From Bacteroidales bacterium (lineage in GTDB: Bacteria; Bacteroidota; Bacteroidia; Bacteroidales; WCHB1-69), in the NCBI GenBank assembly GCA_017617445.1, contig JAFZWE010000002.1:124001-188000 (forward strand): DNA of 64,000 bases, written 5' to 3'. This document shows, in pieces, positions 32,285 to 41,167 of this stretch. Under the pieces are notes generated by a model. It did no database searches, was not told the DNA's origin, and saw nothing but the letters and a program-made list of their open reading frames with translations. A program made the translations under genes and the position numbers. The number at the start of each line of letters is the position of its first letter. The first letter of the stretch is position 1.

Positions 32285-34799
32285 AGATAATGGCTTTTTC
32301 TGCTTTGTTGACAGTGAATTTACCGAAGGTGTTGCTCAAGAACTGCTCTCCCACGAGGAAGGAGGAGGTGAGGCCTTTTCTGACGATGACTTTGACATTG
32401 GTAGCCTCGTTGTCACCGAGATTGAAGTTCTTGAGAATCAGAACAGCGTCCTCTACAATGTTGCCCTCTTCGTCAATGGCTTCAGCCTTGGCTTCGAAGT
32501 CTTCAATGGTCACGATGTGGTCTTTGAGGAAGCGGGTGGCATCGGTGTGATTCATGTAAACGTTATTTTCACCCACTACCATTTCAAAGTTGAAGGTTTT
32601 GTTGTTGGCGAAGCAGACTCCTTTCACCACACCCTTGGAGATGGTTACAGGAATGGATTTCTGCTTGTAAACATTGATCTGTCCAGCATCAGCTACAGGA
32701 GCAATGCTGTCGCCGCCAGGCACATAGTCGTCACGCAGGATGTACAACTCGGTACGACGGTTGAGCTGGTGAGCAGCCTCCTGGTAGTCCTTCGGAGAAA
32801 GGCTGTTGATGTACTCTTCCGTCAACTTGGTACCCTTTTTGAACGTATATTGCTTTTTGTTAAAGGTGACGGTCATATCGCTTGTTAGGACGCGGGGCAT
32901 GTACTCACCATAACCTTTCGGGCTGATGCGGTTCTTGTCGATGCCTTTCACGTTGATAAGGTAGTCAACACACGACTGGGCACGATCCTGGGAAAGTCGT
33001 TCGTTGTAGCTGTCTTCACCTCGGTTATCGGTATGGGAGCGGAGCTCAACCACGAGGGTGGGATTTTGCACCATGATGTCATACACGAACAGGAGTGAGT
33101 CTTCGTATTGCGGTTTCAAATCGCTCTTGTCAAAGTCATAAAGAATTTCGGGCAATACGATGGGTTCTTTGGGAATCGGGGTGAGTTTGAAATCTTGTTT
33201 GAGGTCGGTGTTTTCGGTCAGGCCGACGGTAGTCTGTGAGGCGGTGTTGTTCTCGCGGTAGTATTTGGGTTTAACTACGGTCATTTGGTAGGTAGTGCTG
33301 CCCATAATCTTGTCTTTGTCAAATTTGTAGTAGCCTTTTACATCGGTAGTGGTCTTGTAGGTCTTGCCGTCGGAGCCTATGATTTCCACTTCGGCACCGT
33401 CGATGGGCTGGAGGTTGGCGGCATCTTTCACGAAGCCTGCGATGGTATAAACCAGCGGACGGAGGAGGAAGTAGTAGATGTCGTCACCGCCTTTGCCTCC
33501 GGCGCGGTTGGAAGAGAAGTAGCCTTTCTCCACGTAGGGGGATTTGGATTTCGGATCCAGGGCCGGGCTGTCGTCGAACATGATGCCAATTTCATCGGCT
33601 TCGGAGTTGATGGGGGAGAGGAGGTTTTCAGGAGTCTGGTATTTTCCGTTAATACACTCAGAGGAGTAGATGTCCAGTCCGCCCAATCCGTAGTGGCCAT
33701 CGGAGGAGAAGTAGAGCAGGGTGTCACCGCGAAGAGCGGGGAAAACCTCGTTACCGGCGGTGTTCACCTCTTTGCCCAGATTTTCCACATCTTTGGCTTC
33801 AAAGGGTTTGGTCTTCTTGTTGCGGGTGACTTTGTACAGGTCATAACCGCCATAGCCGCCCGGTTTGTTGGAGGCAAAATAGAGGGTCAGTTCGTCGCCA
33901 GTGACGAAGGGGTGTACATAGTTGAATGAGTCAATGCCCAAGTTGACCATTTCTGGTTCGGTCCAGTCTTTGCCCTTCTTGGTGGTGACATAGATATAAC
34001 ATCCCTTGATTTCTTTCTTGTCCTGAGGACAGAAGGTGTAGTACAGGGAGGTGGCTTTTTGGTTGGGGCAGGCTTCGCCTTCGTTCACACCGGTATTGAT
34101 GATGCTGTTGGCGTCATAGGTGGCCACGGGAGACCACTCTCCAGGCCATTCGGTATTTCTGCTTTTGGGGAGTTCGGAAATATAGATGTCGGAAAATGCC
34201 TGGCCAGTCCATTGGTCAGTGCCTTTGCCCTGGGAGCCTTCGCGGTTGGAGGTGAAGATGATCTGCGTTTTGCGATCCGGATTTCCCCAACGCGGAGCCC
34301 ATTCGTCGTAGCGGGTGTTCAGTTTCTTGAGAGGATAGACTTCGTAGCGTGTGGGAGTCTCTTTCCAATTCTTGGCTCTGTTGCAGGATTCAATCATGAC
34401 ATCAGCGCGGCTGTCCTCGGGAGAGCGCTTTTTGAATTCCTGATAATATTTCAAGGCAGCCTCGTAATCGTTTTCACTCATGCAGATGTTGCCCAAATGA
34501 TAAAGCAACAGAGGATTGTCCTTCTGGTAGTTCTTCTTGTAAAGAGATTCGTATTGTTTTTTGGCGTGCTTCACATCTCCCATGATGCGATAGCATTCTG
34601 CAATCTGATAGGCCACGCGGCGGGATTCTACCTTGTTCTTTTTGATTTTTCCAGTTATTTTTTTATATTCTTGCAGTGCCTTTTCATATTTGCATGTTCT
34701 AAATGCATTGTCCGCTTCTTTCGGAACCTGAGCTTTTGCATTATAATTAATTAAAAATAAAGCACTTAAAAACAGAACAATAATTTTTTTACTATTCAT
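32277..34799 (-). CDS. PorE-like OmpA-family protein (TPR, PD40 propeller, carboxypeptidase-regulatory-like, OmpA, degenerate retropepsin-like tail)
   Basis: The 840-residue protein has a signal peptide (cleavage near NAKAQ, about 23). It continues with TPR-like helices (about 25-150), a PD40-type beta-propeller (about 160-445; IIFTSNREGSQGKG, LTLYFASNKPGGYGGYDLY, LLYFSSDGHYGLGGLDIY), a carboxypeptidase-regulatory-like domain (about 450-540) and an OmpA C-terminal peptidoglycan-binding domain (about 552-690; LYDFDKSDL, LRSHTDNRGEDSYNERLSQDRA). This order matches PorE of the type IX secretion system, although no lipobox Cys is seen. Residues about 722-840 look like a clan AA (retropepsin-like) fold whose DTGA motif is replaced by VVGENN. 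It starts the unit with the NamZ-like and PAP2 genes. Role in T9SS is inferred. Confidence 0.75.
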   Translation of the reverse strand: MNSKKIIVLFLSALFLINYNAKAQVPKEADNAFRTCKYEKALQEYKKITGKIKKNKVESRRVAYQIAECYRIMGDVKHAKKQYESLYKKNYQKDNPLLLYHLGNICMSENDYEAALKYYQEFKKRSPEDSRADVMIESCNRAKNWKETPTRYEVYPLKKLNTRYDEWAPRWGNPDRKTQIIFTSNREGSQGKGTDQWTGQAFSDIYISELPKSRNTEWPGEWSPVATYDANSIINTGVNEGEACPNQKATSLYYTFCPQDKKEIKGCYIYVTTKKGKDWTEPEMVNLGIDSFNYVHPFVTGDELTLYFASNKPGGYGGYDLYKVTRNKKTKPFEAKDVENLGKEVNTAGNEVFPALRGDTLLYFSSDGHYGLGGLDIYSSECINGKYQTPENLLSPINSEADEIGIMFDDSPALDPKSKSPYVEKGYFSSNRAGGKGGDDIYYFLLRPLVYTIAGFVKDAANLQPIDGAEVEIIGSDGKTYKTTTDVKGYYKFDKDKIMGSTTYQMTVVKPKYYRENNTASQTTVGLTENTDLKQDFKLTPIPKEPIVLPEILYDFDKSDLKPQYEDSLLFVYDIMVQNPTLVVELRSHTDNRGEDSYNERLSQDRAQSCVDYLINVKGIDKNRISPKGYGEYMPRVLTSDMTVTFNKKQYTFKKGTKLTEEYINSLSPKDYQEAAHQLNRRTELYILRDDYVPGGDSIAPVADAGQINVYKQKSIPVTISKGVVKGVCFANNKTFNFEMVVGENNVYMNHTDATRFLKDHIVTIEDFEAKAEAIDEEGNIVEDAVLILKNFNLGDNEATNVKVIVRKGLTSSFLVGEQFLSNTFGKFTVNKAEKAIIFE

Positions 34800-34817
34800 A
34801 TCGGACTACTTTTCCAT

Positions 34818-34873
34818 TTAAAAAATTAGGTTGCTAAAATAGAAAATTTTTTTCAATTCCAGCAACCTAATTT
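34818..34873 (-). terminator. Terminator of secDF
   Basis: A perfect 13-bp inverted repeat (34823-34835 with 34861-34873), loop 25 bases, followed on the minus strand by a T-run. It lies between the secDF stop and the start of the PorE-like gene. Confidence 0.8.
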
Positions 34874-34892
34874 AAACTTTATTTTTTACTGA

Positions 34893-37889
34893 TTATTTCA
34901 TCAGTTTGATTTTTGCAACATTAGCTTTCTTTTTGGAGCGGTTGAGCAGGTCAAACGCCAGACCGGGAGCGATGAAGATACCGGAATAGGTACCGCAGAG
35001 GATACCGGTCAGCATAGCGAACACAAAGCCACGGATGACTTCGCCACCGAAAATGAAGATGACGAGCAATACAATGATGGTGGTTCCGCATGTGTTCACG
35101 TTACGGCCCAAGGTGCTGTTGATTGCATTGTTGAAGTTGAGGAAGAGATCGTTTTTCGGAGAGAGTGTCAAGTTTTCGCGCACACGGTCATAGATGATCA
35201 CCACGTTGTTGATGGAGTAACCGATCACGGTCAGGATAGCGGCGATGAACTGCTGGTCCACTTCCATGGAGAAGGGGGATATTCTCCAGAAGAGGGAGAA
35301 CAGACCGATGGTGATGATGGTATCGTGAGCCAAGGTGAGAATACTTCCCAGACCGAACTGCCAGTTACGGAAACGGATGGCGATGTAGATGAAGATGAGG
35401 ATAAGGGAGATAAAGACGGAGAGGAATGCTTTCCAGATCAATTCGCTGGCCATGGCAGCTTGCACGCGCTGTGCACTCTGGATGCCGTATTCGCCGGATT
35501 CCACAGAGTTGAAGGTGGCTTCGTCGATGTGGTTGGCATAAAGTCCGTTGAGGGATTTATACAGTTTCTTCTTGCAATCCTGTTCCACACTTTCTGACGG
35601 GTCGTCCACTTTGTAGTTGATGGTGACGCGGAGTTGGTTGTTATTACCGAAGTTCTTGACTTGCGGGGCGCCGCCGAACTCTTTGGTTACGGCTTCAGAG
35701 GCTTTGGAGGCGTCCACCGGTTGGTCGAACAACACGACATAGGTACGTCCGCCGGCGAAGTCAATACCCATTTGCAATTTGTTGATGAAGAAGGAGCCGA
35801 TCATGATAACGATGAGTGAGCAGGAGATGATATAGAACATCTTCTTGGTGCCGAGGAAGTTGAAATGCACGTTGGAGAAGGCGTTGAGAGTTTTTTTGGT
35901 ACCGAACTTCAGTTCTTTGCCTCTCTGGAGCTTGGTTTCAAATATCATACGGGAGATGAAGATGGCGGTGAAGAGGGAGGAGATGATACCGATGATCAAG
36001 GTGATGGCGAAACCCTGCACGGGTCCGGAACCGACAATGTAAAGTACGATACCGGTGATGAGGGTGGTGACGTTACCGTCGATGATGGCGGAGTAGGCGT
36101 TCTTGTAACCTTCCGAAACGGCCAGACGCATGCCCTTCCCGTTGCGCACCTCTTCGCGGATACGCTCGTAGATCAGCACGTTCGCGTCCACTGCCATACC
36201 CATGGTGAGTACCACACCGGCGATACCGGGCAAAGTGAGCACTGCACCGAGGGAGGCCAACACACCGATCAAAATGAATACATTGGACACCAATGCGATG
36301 TCAGCTACAAGACCGGCGCGGCTGTAGTATAAAAACATGTAGATAAGCACGAGGAGGAATGCGAGAGCGAAGGAGAGGAAACCGGATTTGATGGATTTTT
36401 CACCGAGGGTGGGTCCCACGAGGTCGGAGGCGATGATGTCCAAACCGACATCCAGACCACCGGAGTTCAGCACGATGGCCAGCTCCTTGGCTTCCTGCAC
36501 ATCAAAGTTGCCACTGATTTGGGAACGTCCGTTGGCGATTTCGCTTTGGATGTGCGGATAAGAATAAACCATTTGGTCCAGTACAATGGCGATGTTGACG
36601 GGAACGTTGCCGTCAATGGCGCTCTTGGTGATGCTCTGCCACTGTTCGGCCGCCTGGTCTTCCATGGTCATGTTGACAATCACGCGGTTGTATTCGTCCA
36701 CGTTCTGTTCAGCGGAACGGATGATGCGTTCCCCTTTATCCACGGTCTTGCTGCAGAGCACGGGACCGCAGTCGTCTTTGGCTTTGATCAAAGGAACGAG
36801 GGGGAGGAGCTTGGTTTTCTTGTCAGCCTTGCCCCAGTAAAGCACCAGGTTGTCTTGCATGTTGAGGGCTTCGATGATGGCGGGCAGGCATTCTCCCACG
36901 ATGGCGGTGTCCTGCAGGCTGTAGTAAGCGACAGCCAGATTGTCTTTGTTTTGACCCAAAGAAGCCACTTTTTCCAATCTTTTCTTTTCAAGGCTATCAG
37001 TAGCGTTGGCAGCAGCTTTGTTGACGGCGGCTTTGAAGTTGGCGGGGAACTGGTTGACCATGCCCTGTCCGCTTCCTGCGTATTCAGTATATACGCGCCA
37101 GAATTCAAGCTGTGCGGTGCTCTTCAGAAGGTCTTCCACGCGCTGTTTGTCTTTCACACCGGGAAGCTCCACGATGATACGGCCGCTCTGGTCGGTCTGC
37201 AGGTTGGGCTGTGCCACACCGAAACGGTCGATACGGGTACGGAGGATCTTGAAGGTCTGATCCATGGTCTCCGTCCGTTTGTCTTTCAAAGCTTTGATGA
37301 CATCATCGTCGCTGGCAGACTTCTTGTTCAGGTTGTTTCCAAAGAAGGTGGCCAATTTGGCATTGGAGTTGCCGGCTTTTTTCTGGTTTTCAAATTCTTT
37401 GGCGAACAGGTCAATGAAATCCTCTCCGGTGGCGCCGTTGGCATATTTTTTCTGAGTGGCTTCAAAAGTCTTGATGAACAGCGGGTCTTCTGAATTGCTG
37501 CACAATTGCTGGATCAGCTGGGGTGAGGAGAGCGCGAGGGTGACGCTCATACCACCCTGGAGGTCCAAACCGAGATTCAATTCTTTGTACTTGCATTCTC
37601 CATAGGTGAAACCCAGGAAAACAGAGGAGTCTTTCATCTTGTCCAGATACTCCCGTTCAAAGCTGTTGGTGACATCATAGGTGATGGCATCTTCTTTGCT
37701 CTTGTCAATCTTGCCATTTGCCTTGGCAATGTTGACAGCCTCCTTGATGGCGGCTTGGGCTTCCGGGCCTTGTGCATACTCTTGGGCGTCTTTTTCGATA
37801 CTCTTAGTAACGACGGTAAATGACAGGCAATACAGGCAGGTTAGTGCAATAAGTATTGTGAAAAATAATACTAAACCCTTGTTTCGCAT
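34893..37889 (-). CDS. secDF: Fused protein-export membrane protein SecDF
   Basis: SecDF uses the proton gradient to pull translocating proteins through the Sec channel on the periplasmic side. The 998-residue protein contains both halves: the SecD part with LGLDLQGGMSVTL, LRTRIDRFGVAQPNLQ, and the RIREE-containing TMs (GMAVDANVLIYERIREE), and the SecF part with MGIDFAGGRTYVV and the TM block YSINNVVIIYDRVRENL. About twelve TM segments are expected. Like other Bacteroidota SecDF it has a long insert in the first periplasmic region. It has its own promoter and terminator. Confidence 0.96.
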   Translation of the reverse strand: MRNKGLVLFFTILIALTCLYCLSFTVVTKSIEKDAQEYAQGPEAQAAIKEAVNIAKANGKIDKSKEDAITYDVTNSFEREYLDKMKDSSVFLGFTYGECKYKELNLGLDLQGGMSVTLALSSPQLIQQLCSNSEDPLFIKTFEATQKKYANGATGEDFIDLFAKEFENQKKAGNSNAKLATFFGNNLNKKSASDDDVIKALKDKRTETMDQTFKILRTRIDRFGVAQPNLQTDQSGRIIVELPGVKDKQRVEDLLKSTAQLEFWRVYTEYAGSGQGMVNQFPANFKAAVNKAAANATDSLEKKRLEKVASLGQNKDNLAVAYYSLQDTAIVGECLPAIIEALNMQDNLVLYWGKADKKTKLLPLVPLIKAKDDCGPVLCSKTVDKGERIIRSAEQNVDEYNRVIVNMTMEDQAAEQWQSITKSAIDGNVPVNIAIVLDQMVYSYPHIQSEIANGRSQISGNFDVQEAKELAIVLNSGGLDVGLDIIASDLVGPTLGEKSIKSGFLSFALAFLLVLIYMFLYYSRAGLVADIALVSNVFILIGVLASLGAVLTLPGIAGVVLTMGMAVDANVLIYERIREEVRNGKGMRLAVSEGYKNAYSAIIDGNVTTLITGIVLYIVGSGPVQGFAITLIIGIISSLFTAIFISRMIFETKLQRGKELKFGTKKTLNAFSNVHFNFLGTKKMFYIISCSLIVIMIGSFFINKLQMGIDFAGGRTYVVLFDQPVDASKASEAVTKEFGGAPQVKNFGNNNQLRVTINYKVDDPSESVEQDCKKKLYKSLNGLYANHIDEATFNSVESGEYGIQSAQRVQAAMASELIWKAFLSVFISLILIFIYIAIRFRNWQFGLGSILTLAHDTIITIGLFSLFWRISPFSMEVDQQFIAAILTVIGYSINNVVIIYDRVRENLTLSPKNDLFLNFNNAINSTLGRNVNTCGTTIIVLLVIFIFGGEVIRGFVFAMLTGILCGTYSGIFIAPGLAFDLLNRSKKKANVAKIKLMK

Positions 37890-37948
37890 ACGATAACTAC
37901 TTGATTTTTAAATGTTTATAATATTTTTTTCTATTTTTTTTGAGCCTG

Positions 37949-37977
37949 CAAATATACAAAAATATTTAAAAGTGCAA
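37949..37977 (-). promoter_or_regulatory. Promoter of secDF
   Basis: Minus-strand TTG (37977-37975) and TATATTTG (37956-37949) with 18 bases between. Confidence 0.6.
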
Positions 37978-38025
37978 CACGGTTAAATTCTTTGTTTTTT
38001 AAGGTATTATTACAATAAAAAATCG

Positions 38026-38033
38026 TACTTTTG
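38026..38033 (+). promoter_or_regulatory. Promoter -7 box of the MFS gene
   Basis: TACTTTTG 47 bases before the ATG at 38081. The -33 region has no good TTTG. Confidence 0.5.
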
Positions 38034-38080
38034 CGGGCTTTTTATGAACAATTTCTTTTATTAACAAAAACCATAGAATT

Positions 38081-39841
38081 ATGACAGAAAAGTTGCAAAA
38101 ATTGATGAACGACAGTGCGGCCGCACGTTGGACTGCACTTATTCTCATCGCATTGATGATGTTTTTCGGCTACATGTTCGTGGATGTCATGTCCCCGCTG
38201 GAGAGCCTTGTGGAAGCGGAACGCAGTTGGGTGCCTGAGGTGTTCGGTACCTACGCTGCGGCAGAATATATATTAAATGTATGCGGCTTCCTGATTTTGG
38301 CAGGTATCATTTTGGATAAAATGGGCATCCGTTTTACGGGAATTTTGTCCGCCTGCTTGATGTTCGCCGGTGCAACCATCAAATTCATAGGTATTAGCGA
38401 CTGGTTCCAGACCACTTCCTTCTGCAACTGGTTGGGTACTTGGTGGGTGACTATGCCCGGCAGTGCCAAGATGGCCGCCCTCGGTTTCATGATTTTCGGC
38501 TGCGGTTGCGAAATGGCAGGTACCACAGTTTCCAAAGCTATTGCCAAATGGTTTAAAGGCAAGGAAATGGCTCTGGCTATGGGTATTGAAATGGCCATCG
38601 CGCGTGTGGGCGTCTTCGCCATCTTCTCCATCAGCGAACCGATTGCCAGCAAGTTCGGCACAGTACAGGCTCCCGTTGCTTTCTGTACCCTTCTTTTGCT
38701 CATTGGTATTCTCAACTTCCTTGTTTTTAGTGTTATGGACAAGAAGTTTGACAACCAACTGGCCACTGTGGGCAGCGCCAATCAAGAGGATTCATCCGAA
38801 GAAGAATTCAAGATTTCCGACCTTGGCAAGATCTTCTCCAGCCTGAATTTCTGGGTGGTCGCTCTGCTCTGCGTGCTCTACTACTCCGCCATTTTCCCGT
38901 TCCAGCGCTACGGTGCCAACATGTTGCAGTGCAACCTGGGTATTGATGCCGGTACGGCTTCCAGTATTTTCCGTTGGTTCCCCATCGGCGCCGCAGTCAT
39001 CACTCCTTTCCTCGGTTCTTTCCTGGACCACAAGGGGAAAGGTGCCACCATGCTGATTTGGGGTGCCCTGCTCCTGATCTGCTGCCACCTCATTTTCGCC
39101 TTCATCGTCCCGGCTACGGGCAGCGCCTTCATCGCTTACGCCACTATCGTGATTCTCGGCATCTCCTTTGCCCTCGTTCCGGCAGCTCTTTGGCCGTCTG
39201 TTCCGAAAATCATTGAGGAAAAGGTGCTCGGTTCTGCCTACTGCCTCATTTTCTGGGTGCAGAATATCGGTCTCTGTCTGGTGCCCCTGCTGATCGGCTC
39301 CGTGCTCGCCAGCAGTAACTCCGACAGCGCCATCGTATCTTCCACCAAGAGCATGATTGACAGATACCAAAAGGTCTCTTTTGCCATGAATGCTAACAAT
39401 TACGATGAATTCACGGCTCAATATGACACCTTGAAGATGGAATTCCAAACGCTGGATTCCACTTATCAGAAAACTCAGAAGACCCCGGCTGTGAAAACTA
39501 CCTATGCTTCTTTCAAGGAAACAATGGATGTGTTGGCCAAAAATGAAGGCACCATCAAGAACTATATTCAGACTGCCCCCAAGAAAGAGGTGAAAGAGGC
39601 TGGAATGTTCGATTGGATGAATCAGTCTTCTGAAGAAACTGCCATCACCCCCGTGAAAGATCAGCTGGGCAAAGCCAGCTCGGGCATGTTCATTCCTTAC
39701 CGTTTCACGGTTCCGCTCATTATCTTCTCCTGCTTCGGCATTGTGGCCTTCCTGATCGCCATCTATCTGAAAGCACTTGACAGAAAGAGAAAACTGGGTC
39801 TGGAACTCCCGAACATCAAAAAGGAGGAACCCGCTGAATAA
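38081..39841 (+). CDS. Major facilitator superfamily transporter (MFSD1-like)
   Basis: The 586-residue inner-membrane protein has about twelve hydrophobic segments. FGCGCEMAGTTVSKAIAKWFKGKEMALAMG fits the MFS signature loop between TM4 and TM5. The C-terminal half contains SAYCLIFWVQNIGLCLVPLLIG, as seen in the MFSD1 (dipeptide/amino-acid) branch. An unusual hydrophilic loop of roughly 120 residues (about 420-540; SSTKSMIDRYQKV, KNYIQTAPKKEVKEAG) is inserted before the last TM. The substrate is unknown; peptide or amino-acid transport is a guess from the branch. It has its own promoter and a strong terminator. Confidence 0.78.
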   Translation: MTEKLQKLMNDSAAARWTALILIALMMFFGYMFVDVMSPLESLVEAERSWVPEVFGTYAAAEYILNVCGFLILAGIILDKMGIRFTGILSACLMFAGATIKFIGISDWFQTTSFCNWLGTWWVTMPGSAKMAALGFMIFGCGCEMAGTTVSKAIAKWFKGKEMALAMGIEMAIARVGVFAIFSISEPIASKFGTVQAPVAFCTLLLLIGILNFLVFSVMDKKFDNQLATVGSANQEDSSEEEFKISDLGKIFSSLNFWVVALLCVLYYSAIFPFQRYGANMLQCNLGIDAGTASSIFRWFPIGAAVITPFLGSFLDHKGKGATMLIWGALLLICCHLIFAFIVPATGSAFIAYATIVILGISFALVPAALWPSVPKIIEEKVLGSAYCLIFWVQNIGLCLVPLLIGSVLASSNSDSAIVSSTKSMIDRYQKVSFAMNANNYDEFTAQYDTLKMEFQTLDSTYQKTQKTPAVKTTYASFKETMDVLAKNEGTIKNYIQTAPKKEVKEAGMFDWMNQSSEETAITPVKDQLGKASSGMFIPYRFTVPLIIFSCFGIVAFLIAIYLKALDRKRKLGLELPNIKKEEPAE

Positions 39842-39863
39842 TTGATTCCACTCAACTATCCCT

Positions 39864-39925
39864 AAGAAGTTAAGGAATGAAGGAGTTCTTGCATACAGCT
39901 GCTTCCTCCTTAACTTCTTGTTTTT
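39864..39925 (+). terminator. Terminator of the MFS gene, abutting the next start codon
   Basis: A perfect 13-bp stem (39864-39876 with 39907-39919), loop of 30 bases with partial inner pairing, followed by GTTTTT. The T-run ends at the base before the ATG at 39926. Confidence 0.75.
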
Positions 39926-41161
39926 ATGGCCATGTCTGAAACCATTCCCATCTTCACATTGAACAACGGCATCCGGATCATCCACAAGGAGGTCCACTCT
40001 CCTGTTTCACATTTCGGGGTGCTGGTCAATGCCGGTACCCGCGATGAACCGGAAGACCGGGCAGGACTGGCCCATTTTACGGAACATACTCTGTTCAAAG
40101 GAACATCCCATCGCACCAGCCTCCAGGTCACCCGCCGTATTGAAAATGCCGGCGGCGAACTGAACGCCAGCACCGCCAAGGAGGAGACCTACCTTCACGC
40201 CTCTTTCCTCTCTTCCGACTACCCCAGAGCCATGGAGCTCCTCTCCGATATCCTCTTTAATGCCACTTTCCCTGAAAAAGAGTTGGATAGGGAGAAAGAT
40301 GTCGTCTTGGAGGAGATCAATTATTACCGGGATGCCCCCTATGAGTTGATTTTTGATGAGATTGAGGAGGTGGCATTTTCGGGTCATCCACTGGGACGCA
40401 ATATCCTCGGTACAAAAAAATCACTCAAACAAATCCACCGTAATGACATCCTCGGCTTCATGAAGCGCCATTACACGGCCGACCATATTGTGCTCTCCTC
40501 TGTGGGTAATATTTCTTCTGATACATATATTAAATATTGTAAGCGTTTTTTTGATTTTCCGATCAGTGGCAGTTCGGACAGGGTGCGGCAGCCAGTGTCG
40601 GAATATGTGCCGACTTTGATCAGAAAAAAGAAAAACACGTCACAGGCGCACCTCATGCTCTGTAACCGCGCTTTCTCCTTCTATGACAAAGAGAGGGAAG
40701 CTTTTACACTGCTTACCAATTTGATGGGCGGCCCGGCCCTGAGCGCCCAGCTGAACCGCGTCATCCGTGAGAAACTCGGACTGGCCTATTCCGTGGAAGC
40801 CAACTATTCCCCCTTTACCGACAGCGGTCTTTTTTCAGTTTATATCGGATGCGAAAAAGTTATGATTGATAGATGTATTGATTTGGTATATAAAGAATTG
40901 AGCAAGATTTGCTCTAAAAAATTAGGTACGGCACAATTGCATAATGCCAAAAAACAATTTTTGGGACAGATAGCCATCACCAACGAATCCAAGTTGAATG
41001 AGATGCTTTCTGTGGGCCGCAGTGCCCTCTTCTTTGATGAAGTGGAGACTTCGGAATCGTCTTTCCGGAAAGTGGAAGCCATCACAGCAGAGGAAATTAT
41101 GGAGGCAGCGAATCGTATTTTTGTACCAGATCAATTTTCTACTCTAATCTATTCAAATTAG
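39926..41161 (+). CDS. M16-family zinc peptidase (second copy)
   Basis: The 411-residue protein has the complete M16 active site: HFTEH (HxxEH) near residues 49-53, and the zinc-ligand Glu in VVLEEINYY about 76 residues later. It continues with GHPLGRNILG and the C-terminal non-catalytic domain (LMGGPALSAQLNRVIREKLGLAYSVEANYSPF), where the R/Y of substrate binding are expected. There is no signal peptide. ATG 39932 (MSETIP) is an alternative start and would leave six bases between the terminator and the gene. Its own promoter was not found, which is odd for a gene right behind a terminator. It is different in sequence from the M16 gene at 15460. Confidence 0.87.
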   Translation: MAMSETIPIFTLNNGIRIIHKEVHSPVSHFGVLVNAGTRDEPEDRAGLAHFTEHTLFKGTSHRTSLQVTRRIENAGGELNASTAKEETYLHASFLSSDYPRAMELLSDILFNATFPEKELDREKDVVLEEINYYRDAPYELIFDEIEEVAFSGHPLGRNILGTKKSLKQIHRNDILGFMKRHYTADHIVLSSVGNISSDTYIKYCKRFFDFPISGSSDRVRQPVSEYVPTLIRKKKNTSQAHLMLCNRAFSFYDKEREAFTLLTNLMGGPALSAQLNRVIREKLGLAYSVEANYSPFTDSGLFSVYIGCEKVMIDRCIDLVYKELSKICSKKLGTAQLHNAKKQFLGQIAITNESKLNEMLSVGRSALFFDEVETSESSFRKVEAITAEEIMEAANRIFVPDQFSTLIYSN

Positions 41162-41167
41162 CATAAA

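Noticed and set aside
38792..39997. Minus-strand open frame (401 codons) antisense to the MFS transporter gene
   Set aside because: The translation is His/Glu-rich without family features; the plus-strand frame is a clear transporter.
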